Source: Kibdelosporangium sp. MJ126-NF4 (GTDB lineage Bacteria > Actinomycetota > Actinomycetes > Mycobacteriales > Pseudonocardiaceae). From it: a stretch of 64,000 nucleotides of DNA. The notes beneath the pieces are model-generated. The model saw only the letters and a list, made by a program, of their open reading frames with translations, was not told the DNA's origin and ran no database searches. Shown piece by piece: positions 42,497 to 50,232 of this stretch. The first letter of the stretch is position 1; each line of letters starts with the position of its first letter. The stretch is taken from NCBI RefSeq assembly GCF_000826545.1, contig NZ_CDME01000002.1, positions 1,122,060-1,186,059 on the forward strand, in the 5' to 3' direction. A program made the translations under genes and the position numbers.

Positions 42497-42763
42497 CTAT
42501 GCGGTGTCTTCGGTGAGGTCGGCTGTGACGGGTTGGCCTGGTTCGATGCCTGCGCGGGTGCGGAAGTCCTTGGACAGGACGAGGAAGGCGGTTCCGCCTT
42601 GGAAGCCGATGGAGCCGGTGAAGGGGATGTCGGCGATTCGGCCGGTGACGTGGTGGCGTTTCTTGCGGCCCCAGATGGTGCGGGGGTCGACGGGGAGTGG
42701 GAGGCGGATGTGGCCGCGGTCGGTGGTGGTGGGTGTTGCCTGGAAGGTGATGTGTTCGCTCAC
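42497..42763 (-). CDS. DUF1905 domain protein
   Basis: 88-residue beta-barrel-type protein of the DUF1905 family: TFQATPTT at the start, VTGRIADIPFTGSIGFQGG in the middle, LSKDFRTRAGIEPGQPVTAD near the end. The function is unknown. It lies 12 bp after the SRPBCC gene and 59 bp before the RNA ligase on the same strand, so all genes from the ArsR gene (43562) down to 40559 may form one transcription unit. Confidence 0.82.
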   Translation of the reverse strand: MSEHITFQATPTTTDRGHIRLPLPVDPRTIWGRKKRHHVTGRIADIPFTGSIGFQGGTAFLVLSKDFRTRAGIEPGQPVTADLTEDTA

Positions 42764-42775
42764 TGGTGGCCCTGG

Positions 42776-43213
42776 TCAGTCGATGGTGTGGTCGGTGGTG
42801 GTCAGGTGGGTGGGGAGTTGGCGGAGGAGGAATTTGCGCCAGCCGCCGCGGTGCATGAGGCGCAGGATGGCGCCGCCGAGGCCGGTGAATCCGGTGTGGT
42901 GCAGGCGTAGGTGGGTGCCGTTGTCGTCGGTTGGGGTGAGGGTCCAGGTGACGGTGGTGGGTGTTGTCATCTGGGTGCCGTGCCAGGTGTAGGACAGGTG
43001 CCGGGGTTCGTCGATGGCGAGGATTTCGCAGTGGACGATGCCGTCCCAGCCGGGCATGGGTTTGGCGGTGAGGCGGAATCGGGAGCCGACGACGGGGGTG
43101 AAGCCGTCGACGGGCATCAGCCATTGGCTGAGGGCGTTCGGGTCGGTGAGGGCGCGCCAGACGGTGTCGGGTCGGTGGGGCAGGTGGGTGTCGAGGGTGA
43201 TGTCACGGGGCAT
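42776..43213 (-). CDS. SRPBCC family protein
   Basis: 145-residue START/SRPBCC-fold protein (Aha1/polyketide-cyclase-like). It has the N-terminal HLPHRPDTVWRALTDPNALS, the helix end, and a C-terminal LRLHHTGFTGLGG. Such proteins bind hydrophobic ligands; in many actinobacteria they are encoded directly after an ArsR regulator, as here, where the start overlaps the ArsR gene by 11 bp. Ligand unknown. Confidence 0.87.
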   Translation of the reverse strand: MPRDITLDTHLPHRPDTVWRALTDPNALSQWLMPVDGFTPVVGSRFRLTAKPMPGWDGIVHCEILAIDEPRHLSYTWHGTQMTTPTTVTWTLTPTDDNGTHLRLHHTGFTGLGGAILRLMHRGGWRKFLLRQLPTHLTTTDHTID

Positions 43214-43562
43214 CGGGGTGGGGTCCTTCGGTGTCGGTGTCGGTGTCGCGTAGGTAGTCGGTGAGGCTGTGGAGGCGTTCTGCCCAGAATTCGGCGAATG
43301 TGGCGGCCCAGTCGTGGAGTTGGTGCAGTGGTTCGGGTTGGAGGCGGTAGAGGCGTTGGCGGCCGTTGCGTTGTTCGGTGACGAGGCCGGCGGCGCGGAG
43401 TACGGCGAGGTGGCGTGACAGCAGGGGCATGCCGACGTCGAGTTGTTCGGCGATCGCGCTGACGGCCAGTTCTTGGTGGTCGCGGAGTGCTTCGAGGACG
43501 CCGCGGCGGGTGGGGTCGGCGACGGCGTGGTAGACGTCGCTGCTGACGGTCGGCCTGGCCAT
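43203..43562 (-). CDS. ArsR family regulator
   Basis: 119-residue winged-helix repressor: VYHAVADPTRRGVLEALRDH, AISAIAEQLDVG-like helix region (LAVSAIAEQLDVGMPLLSRH) and wing GLVTEQRNGRQRLY. It lacks a metal-binding ELCVCDL motif, so it is of the type paired with SRPBCC proteins, not an arsenic sensor. It heads the minus-strand gene group. An AT-rich stretch GTTACCATAACTGTTAA (43571-43587) upstream of the start probably contains the promoter or operator. Confidence 0.9.
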   Translation of the reverse strand: MARPTVSSDVYHAVADPTRRGVLEALRDHQELAVSAIAEQLDVGMPLLSRHLAVLRAAGLVTEQRNGRQRLYRLQPEPLHQLHDWAATFAEFWAERLHSLTDYLRDTDTDTEGPHPDAP

Positions 43563-43644
43563 AGTTCAAAGTTACCATAACTGTTAATTGATGGGGTGTG
43601 GTGCGCTGGCGCGAGCGGTGAGCGGGCCGCATAGGGTGGTGGGG

Positions 43645-44187
43645 ATGGATACGTCAGCTTCTCGCCCGCTGGTGGCGCGGGTTCCGGTGGTGTTCGCCGT
43701 GGCCGCGCTCGTGGTGGTGCTGGATCAGGTGTCGAAGTTCTGGGCCGAGTCGGCGTTGCCGGGGCGTGCGCCGGTGCCGGTGTTGGGTGAGTTCCTGCGG
43801 TTGCGGTTGTTGTACAACTCGGGTGCGGCGTTCTCCATCGGGGCGGGGGCGACGTGGATCTTCACGATCATCACGGCGGTCGCGGTGGTGGTGCTGGTCC
43901 GGTTTGTGCTCAAGCCCGCGTCCGCGGTGCAGGCGGTGGCGTTGTCGCTGCTGCTGGGCGGCGCGGTGACGCATCTGCTGGACCGGTTGTTCCGTGCGCC
44001 GGGGTTCGCGCGGGGGCACGTGGTGGACTTCATCGACTACAACGGGTGGTTCGTGGGCAACGTCGCGGATATCGCGTTGTTCTGCGGCGCGGTGTTGTTG
44101 CTGGTCCCGGCGTTGTTCGCGCGTGAGGACCGCGCGGCTGGCGGTCTCGAGGGCGATAAACCTGAGGGCGACAACGCCGGGAAGTAG
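43645..44187 (+). CDS. lspA: lipoprotein signal peptidase LspA
   Basis: 180-residue polytopic membrane aspartyl protease that cleaves the signal peptide of diacylglyceryl-modified prolipoproteins. It has four hydrophobic helices; conserved blocks are LDQVSKFW, LLYNSGAAFSIG and GGAVTHLLDRL. The catalytic Asp residues lie in HVVDFIDY and in GNVADIAL. The ATG at 43645 is preferred; an ATG at 43588 is too far from helix 1. Divergent from the ArsR gene. Essential for lipoproteins such as the one at 32010. Confidence 0.93.
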   Translation: MDTSASRPLVARVPVVFAVAALVVVLDQVSKFWAESALPGRAPVPVLGEFLRLRLLYNSGAAFSIGAGATWIFTIITAVAVVVLVRFVLKPASAVQAVALSLLLGGAVTHLLDRLFRAPGFARGHVVDFIDYNGWFVGNVADIALFCGAVLLLVPALFAREDRAAGGLEGDKPEGDNAGK

Positions 44188-44198
44188 CGTTCCGGCGG

Positions 44199-44570
44199 TC
44201 AGTGCGTGGGCTGGTGTCCTGGGAGGTGTCGCTGGGCGGCCTGGAGGGTGTCGCCGGGGTGGCTGTTGAACGCGATCGCCGCGTTCGGGGCGTGCCGGTG
44301 GACGAGGTTGACGAGGTGTTCGAACAGTTCCAGTTCGTGGTCGGGTTTGCGGATCCCGGCGCCGATGAGCACCACGTCCCAGTCGCGTTCGGTCAGTACC
44401 GGGACCACGATGGGGTCGGCGGGTTGGCCGGGGGCCACCAGTGCCATGCCGGTGTCGATGCCGAGGGCGGTGAACTCGGCGAACTGTGTGTCCATGGCGG
44501 CGAGGATCGCGGTGGCGTCCACTCCGGGTACGGCGGTGGGGTCGAATCCGATGACCAGCACGTGCGGCAT
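44199..44570 (-). CDS. conserved hypothetical protein (Rossmann-like)
   Basis: 123-residue protein of unknown function. It starts with a strand-loop resembling a nucleotide or phosphate fold (HVLVIGFDPTAVPGVD), and later has WDVVLIGAGIRKPDHELELF and FNSHPGDTLQ. No catalytic motif is recognised. ATG 44570 is preferred over GTG 44579. It is convergent with lspA (11 bp apart) and divergent from the MFS gene. Confidence 0.7.
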   Translation of the reverse strand: MPHVLVIGFDPTAVPGVDATAILAAMDTQFAEFTALGIDTGMALVAPGQPADPIVVPVLTERDWDVVLIGAGIRKPDHELELFEHLVNLVHRHAPNAAIAFNSHPGDTLQAAQRHLPGHQPTH

Positions 44571-44626
44571 GGTGATCACGGTACTTCTCCCCCGTGGGTG
44601 CGGTGCGGCAGGCTGGGGCGGTGGTC

Positions 44627-45823
44627 ATGCGGCGGGGTGTGACGATCGCGTTGATCGTGTTGTGTCAGAGTTCGCAGGCGCTGGTCACCGGTGGTCTGGC
44701 GTTGTTTCTGCCGTTGATCCGGCACGATCTGGGGTTGAGTTTCGCGCAGGGTGGGTCGTTGGCGGCGGCGTCGACGTTGACCTACGCGCTGATGCAGGTG
44801 CCGGTGGGGGTGCTGGCCGACCGGGTGGACCCGCGGAAGCTGTTTCTGGCCGGGTTGCTGGGGGTGAATGTTCTCGCGTGCGGGTTCGCGGTGATCGACT
44901 CCTATGGCTGGCTGCTGGTCAACCAGGCGGTGTCGGGGGTGTTGCGGTCGATGGCGTTCGCGCCGGGGTTGATCCTGATCGGACGCCAGTTCTCCTCGGG
45001 TAAGCAGGCCACGGCGATGGGGTTGTACGTGGCGGGCGGGTTCTCGTCGAGCATCGTGCTCAACCTGGCTGGCCCGTTGCTGGTGGGCCCGGTGGGGTGG
45101 CAGGGGGTGTTTCTGGTGTGCGCGGGCGTGGGTGTGCTCACGCTGGGCGGGTATTGGCTGGTGGGTGGTGCGGGTGACGGGCGGGGCGCGCGGGGGCCGC
45201 GTCCGTCGTTGCGGGAGTTGCGGCGGTTGGTGCGGCATCCGGTGGTGGCGGTGACGTCGGTGATCCAGTTCGTGCGGTTGGCGGCCACGCATGGGGTGGC
45301 GATGTGGTTACCGAGTTTTGTGGTGGCGGAGAAGGGTTATTCGATCCAGACCGCGGGGCTGTTGGTGGCGTTGGGGGCGGCGGTGACGGCGCCGTCGAAC
45401 ATCCTGGGCGGGTATGTGGCCGACCGGACGGGGCGGCCGTTGGCGGTGGTGGGGGTGTCGTTGACGCTGGTGGCGGTGTCGCTGGGTGGGTTGATGCTGG
45501 CGTCGTCGTTGCCGGTGGTGGTGGCGGTGGTGGTGCTGAACGCGATGGTCATCCAGTTGTATTTCGGGCCGTTGTTCGCCATTCCGATCCAGTACCTGGG
45601 GCGTTCGGTGGCGGGGGCGGTCAGCGGGTTCGGCAATTTCTGGGCGAATCTGGGTGGGTTCTGCGCGGTGTGGGCGTTGGGGGCGCTCAAGGACGCGACG
45701 GGGACGTTCGCCGCTGGTTTCCTGCTGTTGACCGGCTTGTGTGTGGTGGGTGTGGGCGCGGTGCTGGTGTTGCGGCGTGTCCCGCTGCCCGCTCAGCCGC
45801 CGGTCAGTACGCCCAGCAGGTGA
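44627..45823 (+). CDS. MFS transporter
   Basis: 398-residue 12-helix major facilitator protein. The motif A segment GVLADRVDPRKLFL lies between helices 2 and 3, with the repeat GGYVADRTGRPLAV in the second half, and no long extracellular loops. It resembles the ACS/NarK-like uptake group more than drug exporters, but the substrate is unknown. The ATG at 44627 precedes the first helix. The 3' end overlaps the convergent aldolase gene by 31 bp, and it may supply the sugar operon encoded there. Confidence 0.82.
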   Translation: MRRGVTIALIVLCQSSQALVTGGLALFLPLIRHDLGLSFAQGGSLAAASTLTYALMQVPVGVLADRVDPRKLFLAGLLGVNVLACGFAVIDSYGWLLVNQAVSGVLRSMAFAPGLILIGRQFSSGKQATAMGLYVAGGFSSSIVLNLAGPLLVGPVGWQGVFLVCAGVGVLTLGGYWLVGGAGDGRGARGPRPSLRELRRLVRHPVVAVTSVIQFVRLAATHGVAMWLPSFVVAEKGYSIQTAGLLVALGAAVTAPSNILGGYVADRTGRPLAVVGVSLTLVAVSLGGLMLASSLPVVVAVVVLNAMVIQLYFGPLFAIPIQYLGRSVAGAVSGFGNFWANLGGFCAVWALGALKDATGTFAAGFLLLTGLCVVGVGAVLVLRRVPLPAQPPVSTPSR

Positions 45824-46620
45824 GCCACGGTCTGGGCGATGGCGTCGCGGGCGGGTGCGAGGTATGTGCGCGGGTCGGACTTGGTCAGGTCGGCGGTCTG
45901 GATGCGGTGGGTGAAGGCGACGTTGAGCGCCGTCCCGATGTTGATTTTCACCATGCCGTGTTTGACCGCGGCCCGCAGTTGTTCGTCGGGTACGCCGGAG
46001 GAGCCGTGCAGCACCAGCGGGACGTCGACGGCGTCGCGCAGGCGGGAGATCAGGTCGAGGTCGAGGGCGGCGGTGCGGGTGGTCATCGCGTGTGAGCTGC
46101 CGACGGCGACGGCGAGCGCGTCGACGCCGGTGTCGGCGACGAACCGGGCGGCGTCGTGGGGGTCGGTGCGGACGCCGGGTGCGTGGGCGCCGTCCTTGCC
46201 GCCGACTTCGCCGAGTTCGGCTTCCACCCACAGTCCGGCGCGGTGTGCCCACTGCACGGCGCGGCGGGTGGTGTCGACGTTGTCGGTGTAGGGCTGGGCG
46301 GAGGCGTCGACCATGACGGAGGCGAATCCGGCGTCGGCGGCTTGGCGCAGCAGCAGTTCGTCGTCGATGTGGTCCAGGTGCAGTGCCACCGGTACGGAGG
46401 ACTCGGCCGCGACGGCGGCGGCGGCGCGGGCGATGGGCAGCAGGTGGCCGCCGTGGAAGCGCACGCAGTTCTGGCTGATCTGCAGCAGGACCGGTTTGCC
46501 CGCGGCTTCGGCGCCGGCGACGACGCCTTCGGCGTGTTCCAGGGTGATCACGTTGAACGCGCCGACACCGGTGCCGGTGCGGGTGGCTTCTTCGACGATC
46601 GCGCTCGTCGGTAGCAGCAT
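45793..46620 (-). CDS. class II fructose/tagatose-bisphosphate aldolase
   Basis: 275-residue zinc aldolase (FbaA/KbaY/GatY family). It splits fructose- or tagatose-1,6-bisphosphate into dihydroxyacetone phosphate and glyceraldehyde 3-phosphate. Zinc ligands and active site: the HLDH of VALHLDHI, Glu in WVEAELGEVGG, His in AVGSSHAM, HGSSGVPDEQL, and the phosphate site VKINIGTAL. Last gene of a four-gene operon; the ATG shares one base with the kinase stop. With a PfkB kinase, a ROK kinase and an SIS isomerase, the tagatose route is the likeliest. Confidence 0.88.
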   Translation of the reverse strand: MLLPTSAIVEEATRTGTGVGAFNVITLEHAEGVVAGAEAAGKPVLLQISQNCVRFHGGHLLPIARAAAAVAAESSVPVALHLDHIDDELLLRQAADAGFASVMVDASAQPYTDNVDTTRRAVQWAHRAGLWVEAELGEVGGKDGAHAPGVRTDPHDAARFVADTGVDALAVAVGSSHAMTTRTAALDLDLISRLRDAVDVPLVLHGSSGVPDEQLRAAVKHGMVKINIGTALNVAFTHRIQTADLTKSDPRTYLAPARDAIAQTVAHLLGVLTGG

Positions 46621-47498
46621 CAGCTTTCCTCCACAGTCACCACGCCGGTGAACGTCTGGTATGCCACCGGGTCATAGGAGCCCGCGACCGGGCTGAGCAC
46701 GGCGGCCGCGGACAGGGCGACCGCGTCGGCGAGCATGTCGGGCCAGGTGTGCTGGTGGGCCAGGCCGTGGGCCAGTGCGGCGGTGAAGGCGTCGCCCGCG
46801 CCGGTCGGGTTGCCTGTCAGTGCGGTGGGTGGCCGGGCGCGCCACGCCCGGCCGGGGGTGGCCAGCAGGGCGCCGTCCGCGCCGAGGGTCGCGGCGACGG
46901 GCACGCCCAGGTGGTGGCAGTCGGCGGGCAGGTCGGGGGTGCGGCCCAGCAGTCGGGTCAGTTCGTCGAGGTTGGGTTTGACCAGCGCGGGCCGTGCGGT
47001 CAGGCCGTGGCGCAGTGGGTCGCCGTCGGTGTCCAGGATGACCGGTGCGGGGCTGCGGGTGATCAGTCGCGCGTAGGTGTCGTCGGGCAGGCCGGGGGGC
47101 AGGCTGCCGGACAGGACCACGACGTGGGCGTCGGCGGCGAGGTGGTCGAACCGGTCCAGCAGCGCGGTCCACTCCCCTGGGCTGATGACCGGCCCGGGTT
47201 CGTTGAACAGGGTGGTGTCGTTGGTCTGGTCGGGCACGATGGTGACGGTGCGGCGGCTGTGCGCGGTGATCGGCACGAACTGGGCCCATGGCATGGTCAG
47301 CCGGGTGGCCAGGTCCGGTCCGGCGAACCCGGTCGCGGTCACCGGTTGCGCGCGTTGGGCCAGGATCTCGGCGACGTTGACGCCTTTGCCGCCGGGTCGG
47401 GTGTGCACGTCGCGTACCCGGTGGGTGTGGCCGGGGCGCAGGTGGTCGACCTGGTAGGTGACGTCCAGTGCGGCGTTGAGGGTGACGGTGAGGATCAC
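46620..47498 (-). CDS. PfkB family hexose-phosphate kinase (tagatose-6-P / fructose-1-P type)
   Basis: 292-residue ribokinase-family enzyme of the LacC/FruK branch. Family signatures are RPGGKGVNVAEILA near residue 35 and GNPTGAGDAFTAALA (catalytic Asp) near residue 240. It would phosphorylate tagatose 6-phosphate or fructose 1-phosphate to the bisphosphate used by the aldolase. GTG 47498 was chosen as it overlaps the ROK stop (GTGA) and opens exactly with ILTVTLNAALDVTY. Confidence 0.88.
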   Translation of the reverse strand: MILTVTLNAALDVTYQVDHLRPGHTHRVRDVHTRPGGKGVNVAEILAQRAQPVTATGFAGPDLATRLTMPWAQFVPITAHSRRTVTIVPDQTNDTTLFNEPGPVISPGEWTALLDRFDHLAADAHVVVLSGSLPPGLPDDTYARLITRSPAPVILDTDGDPLRHGLTARPALVKPNLDELTRLLGRTPDLPADCHHLGVPVAATLGADGALLATPGRAWRARPPTALTGNPTGAGDAFTAALAHGLAHQHTWPDMLADAVALSAAAVLSPVAGSYDPVAYQTFTGVVTVEES

Positions 47499-48364
47499 AG
47501 CAGTCCCCAGGCGCAGATCGCGGCGCCGAGCCGTCCGGCGGTGGCGCCCAACTCGGCGCGGACCAGGCGCGGTGGGGTGCGCCAGGTCAGCCGGTCGGCC
47601 AGCTGGGCGCGCAGCGGGCCGAGCAGGGTGTCGCCCGCTTCGGCGAGGCCGCCGCCGAGCACGATCAGGGTGGGGTCGAGCAGCATCGTGTACGTGGTGA
47701 GGGCGAAGCCGAGCGCGGACACCGCGTCGTCGAGTACGGCACGGGCGTGTGGGTCGGTGTCCGCGCGGGCGATGACGTCGGCGGCGGACAGCGTCGGGTC
47801 GCCGTAGCGGCGGGCCACGGCGGCGGCTGAGGCGTAGGTCTCCAGGCAGCCGCGTTGGCCGCACGCGCATTGTTCGTCGCCGACGGGCACGGGTGCGTGT
47901 CCGATCTCCCCGGCCATTCCGTCGGCGCCGCGGTAGGGCGCGCCGCCGGTGAACACGGTGCCCGCGATGCCGGTGCCGATCGGGAGGAACAGGAAGTCGG
48001 GCACGCCGCGGGCCGCGCCGTACTCGTGTTCGGCGATGGCCCCGGCGCGCACGTCGTGGGTGACCGCCACCGGCACCCCCAGTCGGTCGGTGGCGATGTC
48101 GCGCAGCGGCAGGTCGCGCCAGCCGAGGTTGGTGGAGTAGCGGGCGATACCGGCGAGGTCGTCGACGATGCCCGGTACGGCCAGCCCAACCGCTTGTGGT
48201 GTGCCCGCGGCGGTGGCCAGGTCCGCGGCGAACGCGAGGATCCCGTCGACGGTGTCGGGTTGGCGTGGGGTCGGGCGCTGTTCGACGGCGCGGGTGCTGC
48301 CGTCACGGTCGACGACCGCGCCTTTCATCAGGGTGCCGCCGACGTCCAGTGCGACGACACTCAC
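47495..48364 (-). CDS. ROK family sugar kinase
   Basis: 289-residue ROK kinase. The ATP/phosphate motif is VVALDVGGTLMKGAVV at the N-terminus, the ROK signature includes GIGTGIAGTVF-like LPIGTGIAGTVF and the zinc motif EIGHAPVPVGDEQCACGQRG with its Cys/His cluster; it ends with CLETYAS. It likely phosphorylates an amino sugar or hexose as the first step. The GTG start at 48364 overlaps the preceding stop (GTGA at 48361-48364). Confidence 0.88.
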   Translation of the reverse strand: MSVVALDVGGTLMKGAVVDRDGSTRAVEQRPTPRQPDTVDGILAFAADLATAAGTPQAVGLAVPGIVDDLAGIARYSTNLGWRDLPLRDIATDRLGVPVAVTHDVRAGAIAEHEYGAARGVPDFLFLPIGTGIAGTVFTGGAPYRGADGMAGEIGHAPVPVGDEQCACGQRGCLETYASAAAVARRYGDPTLSAADVIARADTDPHARAVLDDAVSALGFALTTYTMLLDPTLIVLGGGLAEAGDTLLGPLRAQLADRLTWRTPPRLVRAELGATAGRLGAAICAWGLL

Positions 48365-49239
48365 GTCAGGATGACCGAGCGGGTCAGGTTGCGGGGCGTG
48401 TCGACGTCCAGGCCGCGTCGTGCGGCGAGGCTGATCGCGAGCCGGTGCGCGCGGACCAGTTCGGCCAGCGGGTCGAGCAGGGAGACCTCCACGTGCGCGC
48501 CGGTGGCGCGGACCTCGTCGAGCAGGCCGTGCGGGGCGTCGCCGAACACCCACACCAGGGAGGCGATGTCGGCGATGGCGATCGGGCCGTGCCGGTACTC
48601 CATGCCGGAGTAGGACTCGGCCCAGGCCTGGGCGGCCTCCCGGACTTTCAGTGCCGCTTCGTTGGCCAGGCCGAGTGTCCAGCCGGAGCCGAGGAACGTG
48701 AACTGTCGGAATCCGTCGGCGTCCTCGGGCAGCGGTACCGACAGGGCGCGTTCGGCGTGGGCGGGCAGCGCGGACACGTCTTCGCCGAGGTGTGCGCGAA
48801 GCAGCGTGAGCAATGTCGTCGGAAACCGGGTTTGGACAACCGACTGCTCATCGGCGAACTCGAGGGTGAGCACATCGTCGGCCAGATCGCGCAGTGGGCT
48901 GCCGGGCACCGCGGTGATGGCCGCGGTTTTGGAGACGTGGCCGATCTGGGACAACGCGCGCAGGATCTCGGTGGTGGTGCCGGACCGGGAGATCGCCATG
49001 ACCCGGTCGTAGCGGCGGGTGAGGGGGAACTCGGACGCGGTGAACGCGTCGGTTTCGCCCTGGCCCGCGGTTTCCCGCAGCACGGCGTAGGCCTGTGCGA
49101 CGAACCATGACGTGCCGCAGCCGATCACCGCCACCCGCTCGCCCGGCTGCGGCAACCCGGCCGGTGTGCCCGCGGCCACCTCGATGGCCGTGCGCCAGCA
49201 GGCGGGCTGGCTGGCGATCTCCTCCGACGCGTGACTCAT
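48361..49239 (-). CDS. SIS domain sugar isomerase/deaminase (AgaS/GlmS-C-like)
   Basis: 292-residue protein of two SIS subdomains, like the isomerase half of GlmS. The first SIS has VAVIGCGTSWFVAQA and ISRSGTTTEILRAL; the second has FLGSGWTLGLANEAALKVRE and YRHGPIA. It ends in DTPRNLTRSVIL, the GlmS-type tail. It has no glutaminase domain, so it acts on an existing sugar phosphate, for example deamination/isomerisation of galactosamine 6-phosphate to tagatose 6-phosphate. First gene of the operon. The DeoR regulator is divergent. Confidence 0.87.
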   Translation of the reverse strand: MSHASEEIASQPACWRTAIEVAAGTPAGLPQPGERVAVIGCGTSWFVAQAYAVLRETAGQGETDAFTASEFPLTRRYDRVMAISRSGTTTEILRALSQIGHVSKTAAITAVPGSPLRDLADDVLTLEFADEQSVVQTRFPTTLLTLLRAHLGEDVSALPAHAERALSVPLPEDADGFRQFTFLGSGWTLGLANEAALKVREAAQAWAESYSGMEYRHGPIAIADIASLVWVFGDAPHGLLDEVRATGAHVEVSLLDPLAELVRAHRLAISLAARRGLDVDTPRNLTRSVILT

Positions 49240-49430
49240 AGGACCTCGATACCGTCGCGATGACAAATGATGAGCGTTTCTGCTTCATACTAGGTCAGAG
49301 CATGCAGCTTCACGCAAGACTGGGCGTGGTTGTTGGCGTTCGGCGTGAATAACTGTGACGATCTGCACCGATTCGGGTCCAGCCGGTCCTGAGAGCGGAT
49401 CCAGAAGTGGATCCAGACAGGGGAGGAACG
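49240..49430. promoter_or_regulatory. divergent promoter region of the sugar operon and deoR
   Basis: 191-bp gap between the SIS gene and the DeoR gene; it must contain both promoters. AT-rich GATGACAAATGATGAGCG lies near the SIS start. I could not identify a clear operator repeat, so the DeoR site is not assigned. Confidence 0.4.
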
Positions 49431-50216
49431 ATGGCGTCGCACGAGCGGTGGAACGCCTTGCTGGAGATCATCGCTCGGGACGGGCGCCTGGACGTCGAGA
49501 CCGCCGCGCAGGAACTGGACGTGTCCACCGCGACCATCCGCCGCGACCTCGACCGCCTCGCCCAGCAGCAGATGGTCACCCGCACCCGCGGCGGAGCCAC
49601 CGCCAACAACGTCTCCTACGACCTGCCGCTGCGCTACAAGACCGCGCGGCACGCCACCGAGAAGGACCGCATCGCCCGCGCCGCCTCGGCGCTGATCCGC
49701 CCCGGTGGCGTCGTGGGCCTCAACGGCGGGACCACCACCACCGAGGTCGCCCGCTCGCTGGCCACCCGCGCGGACCTGCACGCCGCGGGCGGCGAGGCGG
49801 CGCTGACCGTCGTGACCAACGCGCTCAACATCGCCAACGAGCTCACCGTCCGTCAGCACGTCAAGATCGTCGTCACCGGCGGTGTCGTGCGGCCCCAGTC
49901 CTACGAGCTGACCGGGCCGTTGGGCACGCTCGTGCTCGAACAGCTCACCCTCGACCACCTGTTCCTCGGTGTCGACGCCATCAGCGCCACCGCGGGCGCC
50001 ACCGCCTACAACGAGGGCGAGGCCAGCATCAACCAGCTGATGGTCGCCCGCGCCCGCCAGGTCATCGTGGTCGCCGACTCCTCCAAGCTCGGTCGGCACG
50101 CCTTCGCCCGCATCTGCGAGATCCGCCAGGTCGACGTCCTGATCACCGACTCCGGCGCCGAGTCGAGCGTGGCCGCCGAATTCACCGACGCGGGTGTCCA
50201 GGTCATCCAGGCCTGA
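49431..50216 (+). CDS. DeoR family transcriptional regulator
   Basis: 261-residue DeoR/AgaR repressor. N-terminal helix-turn-helix is WNALLEIIARDGRLDVETAA and LDVSTATIRRDLDRLA; the C-terminal DeoRC sugar-phosphate domain (IGLNGGTTTTEVAR-like GLNGGTTTTEVARSL, VVTNALNIANEL, GVDAISATAGATAYNEGEA) is of the isomerase fold. It usually responds to a sugar phosphate such as tagatose 6-phosphate. ATG 49431 has GGGGAGG upstream. Divergent from the sugar operon, its expected target. Confidence 0.92.
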   Translation: MASHERWNALLEIIARDGRLDVETAAQELDVSTATIRRDLDRLAQQQMVTRTRGGATANNVSYDLPLRYKTARHATEKDRIARAASALIRPGGVVGLNGGTTTTEVARSLATRADLHAAGGEAALTVVTNALNIANELTVRQHVKIVVTGGVVRPQSYELTGPLGTLVLEQLTLDHLFLGVDAISATAGATAYNEGEASINQLMVARARQVIVVADSSKLGRHAFARICEIRQVDVLITDSGAESSVAAEFTDAGVQVIQA

Positions 50217-50232
50217 CGCCGACAATGCCAGG

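Noticed and set aside
42438..43124. Long N-terminal extension of the RNA ligase frame
   Set aside because: It is read antisense to nothing but in a wrong frame through the DUF1905 and SRPBCC genes; family alignment begins at GTG 42437.
49240..49430. DasR-type site upstream of the amino-sugar operon
   Set aside because: No ACTGGTCTAGACCAGT-like palindrome is present; the DeoR neighbour is the more likely regulator.
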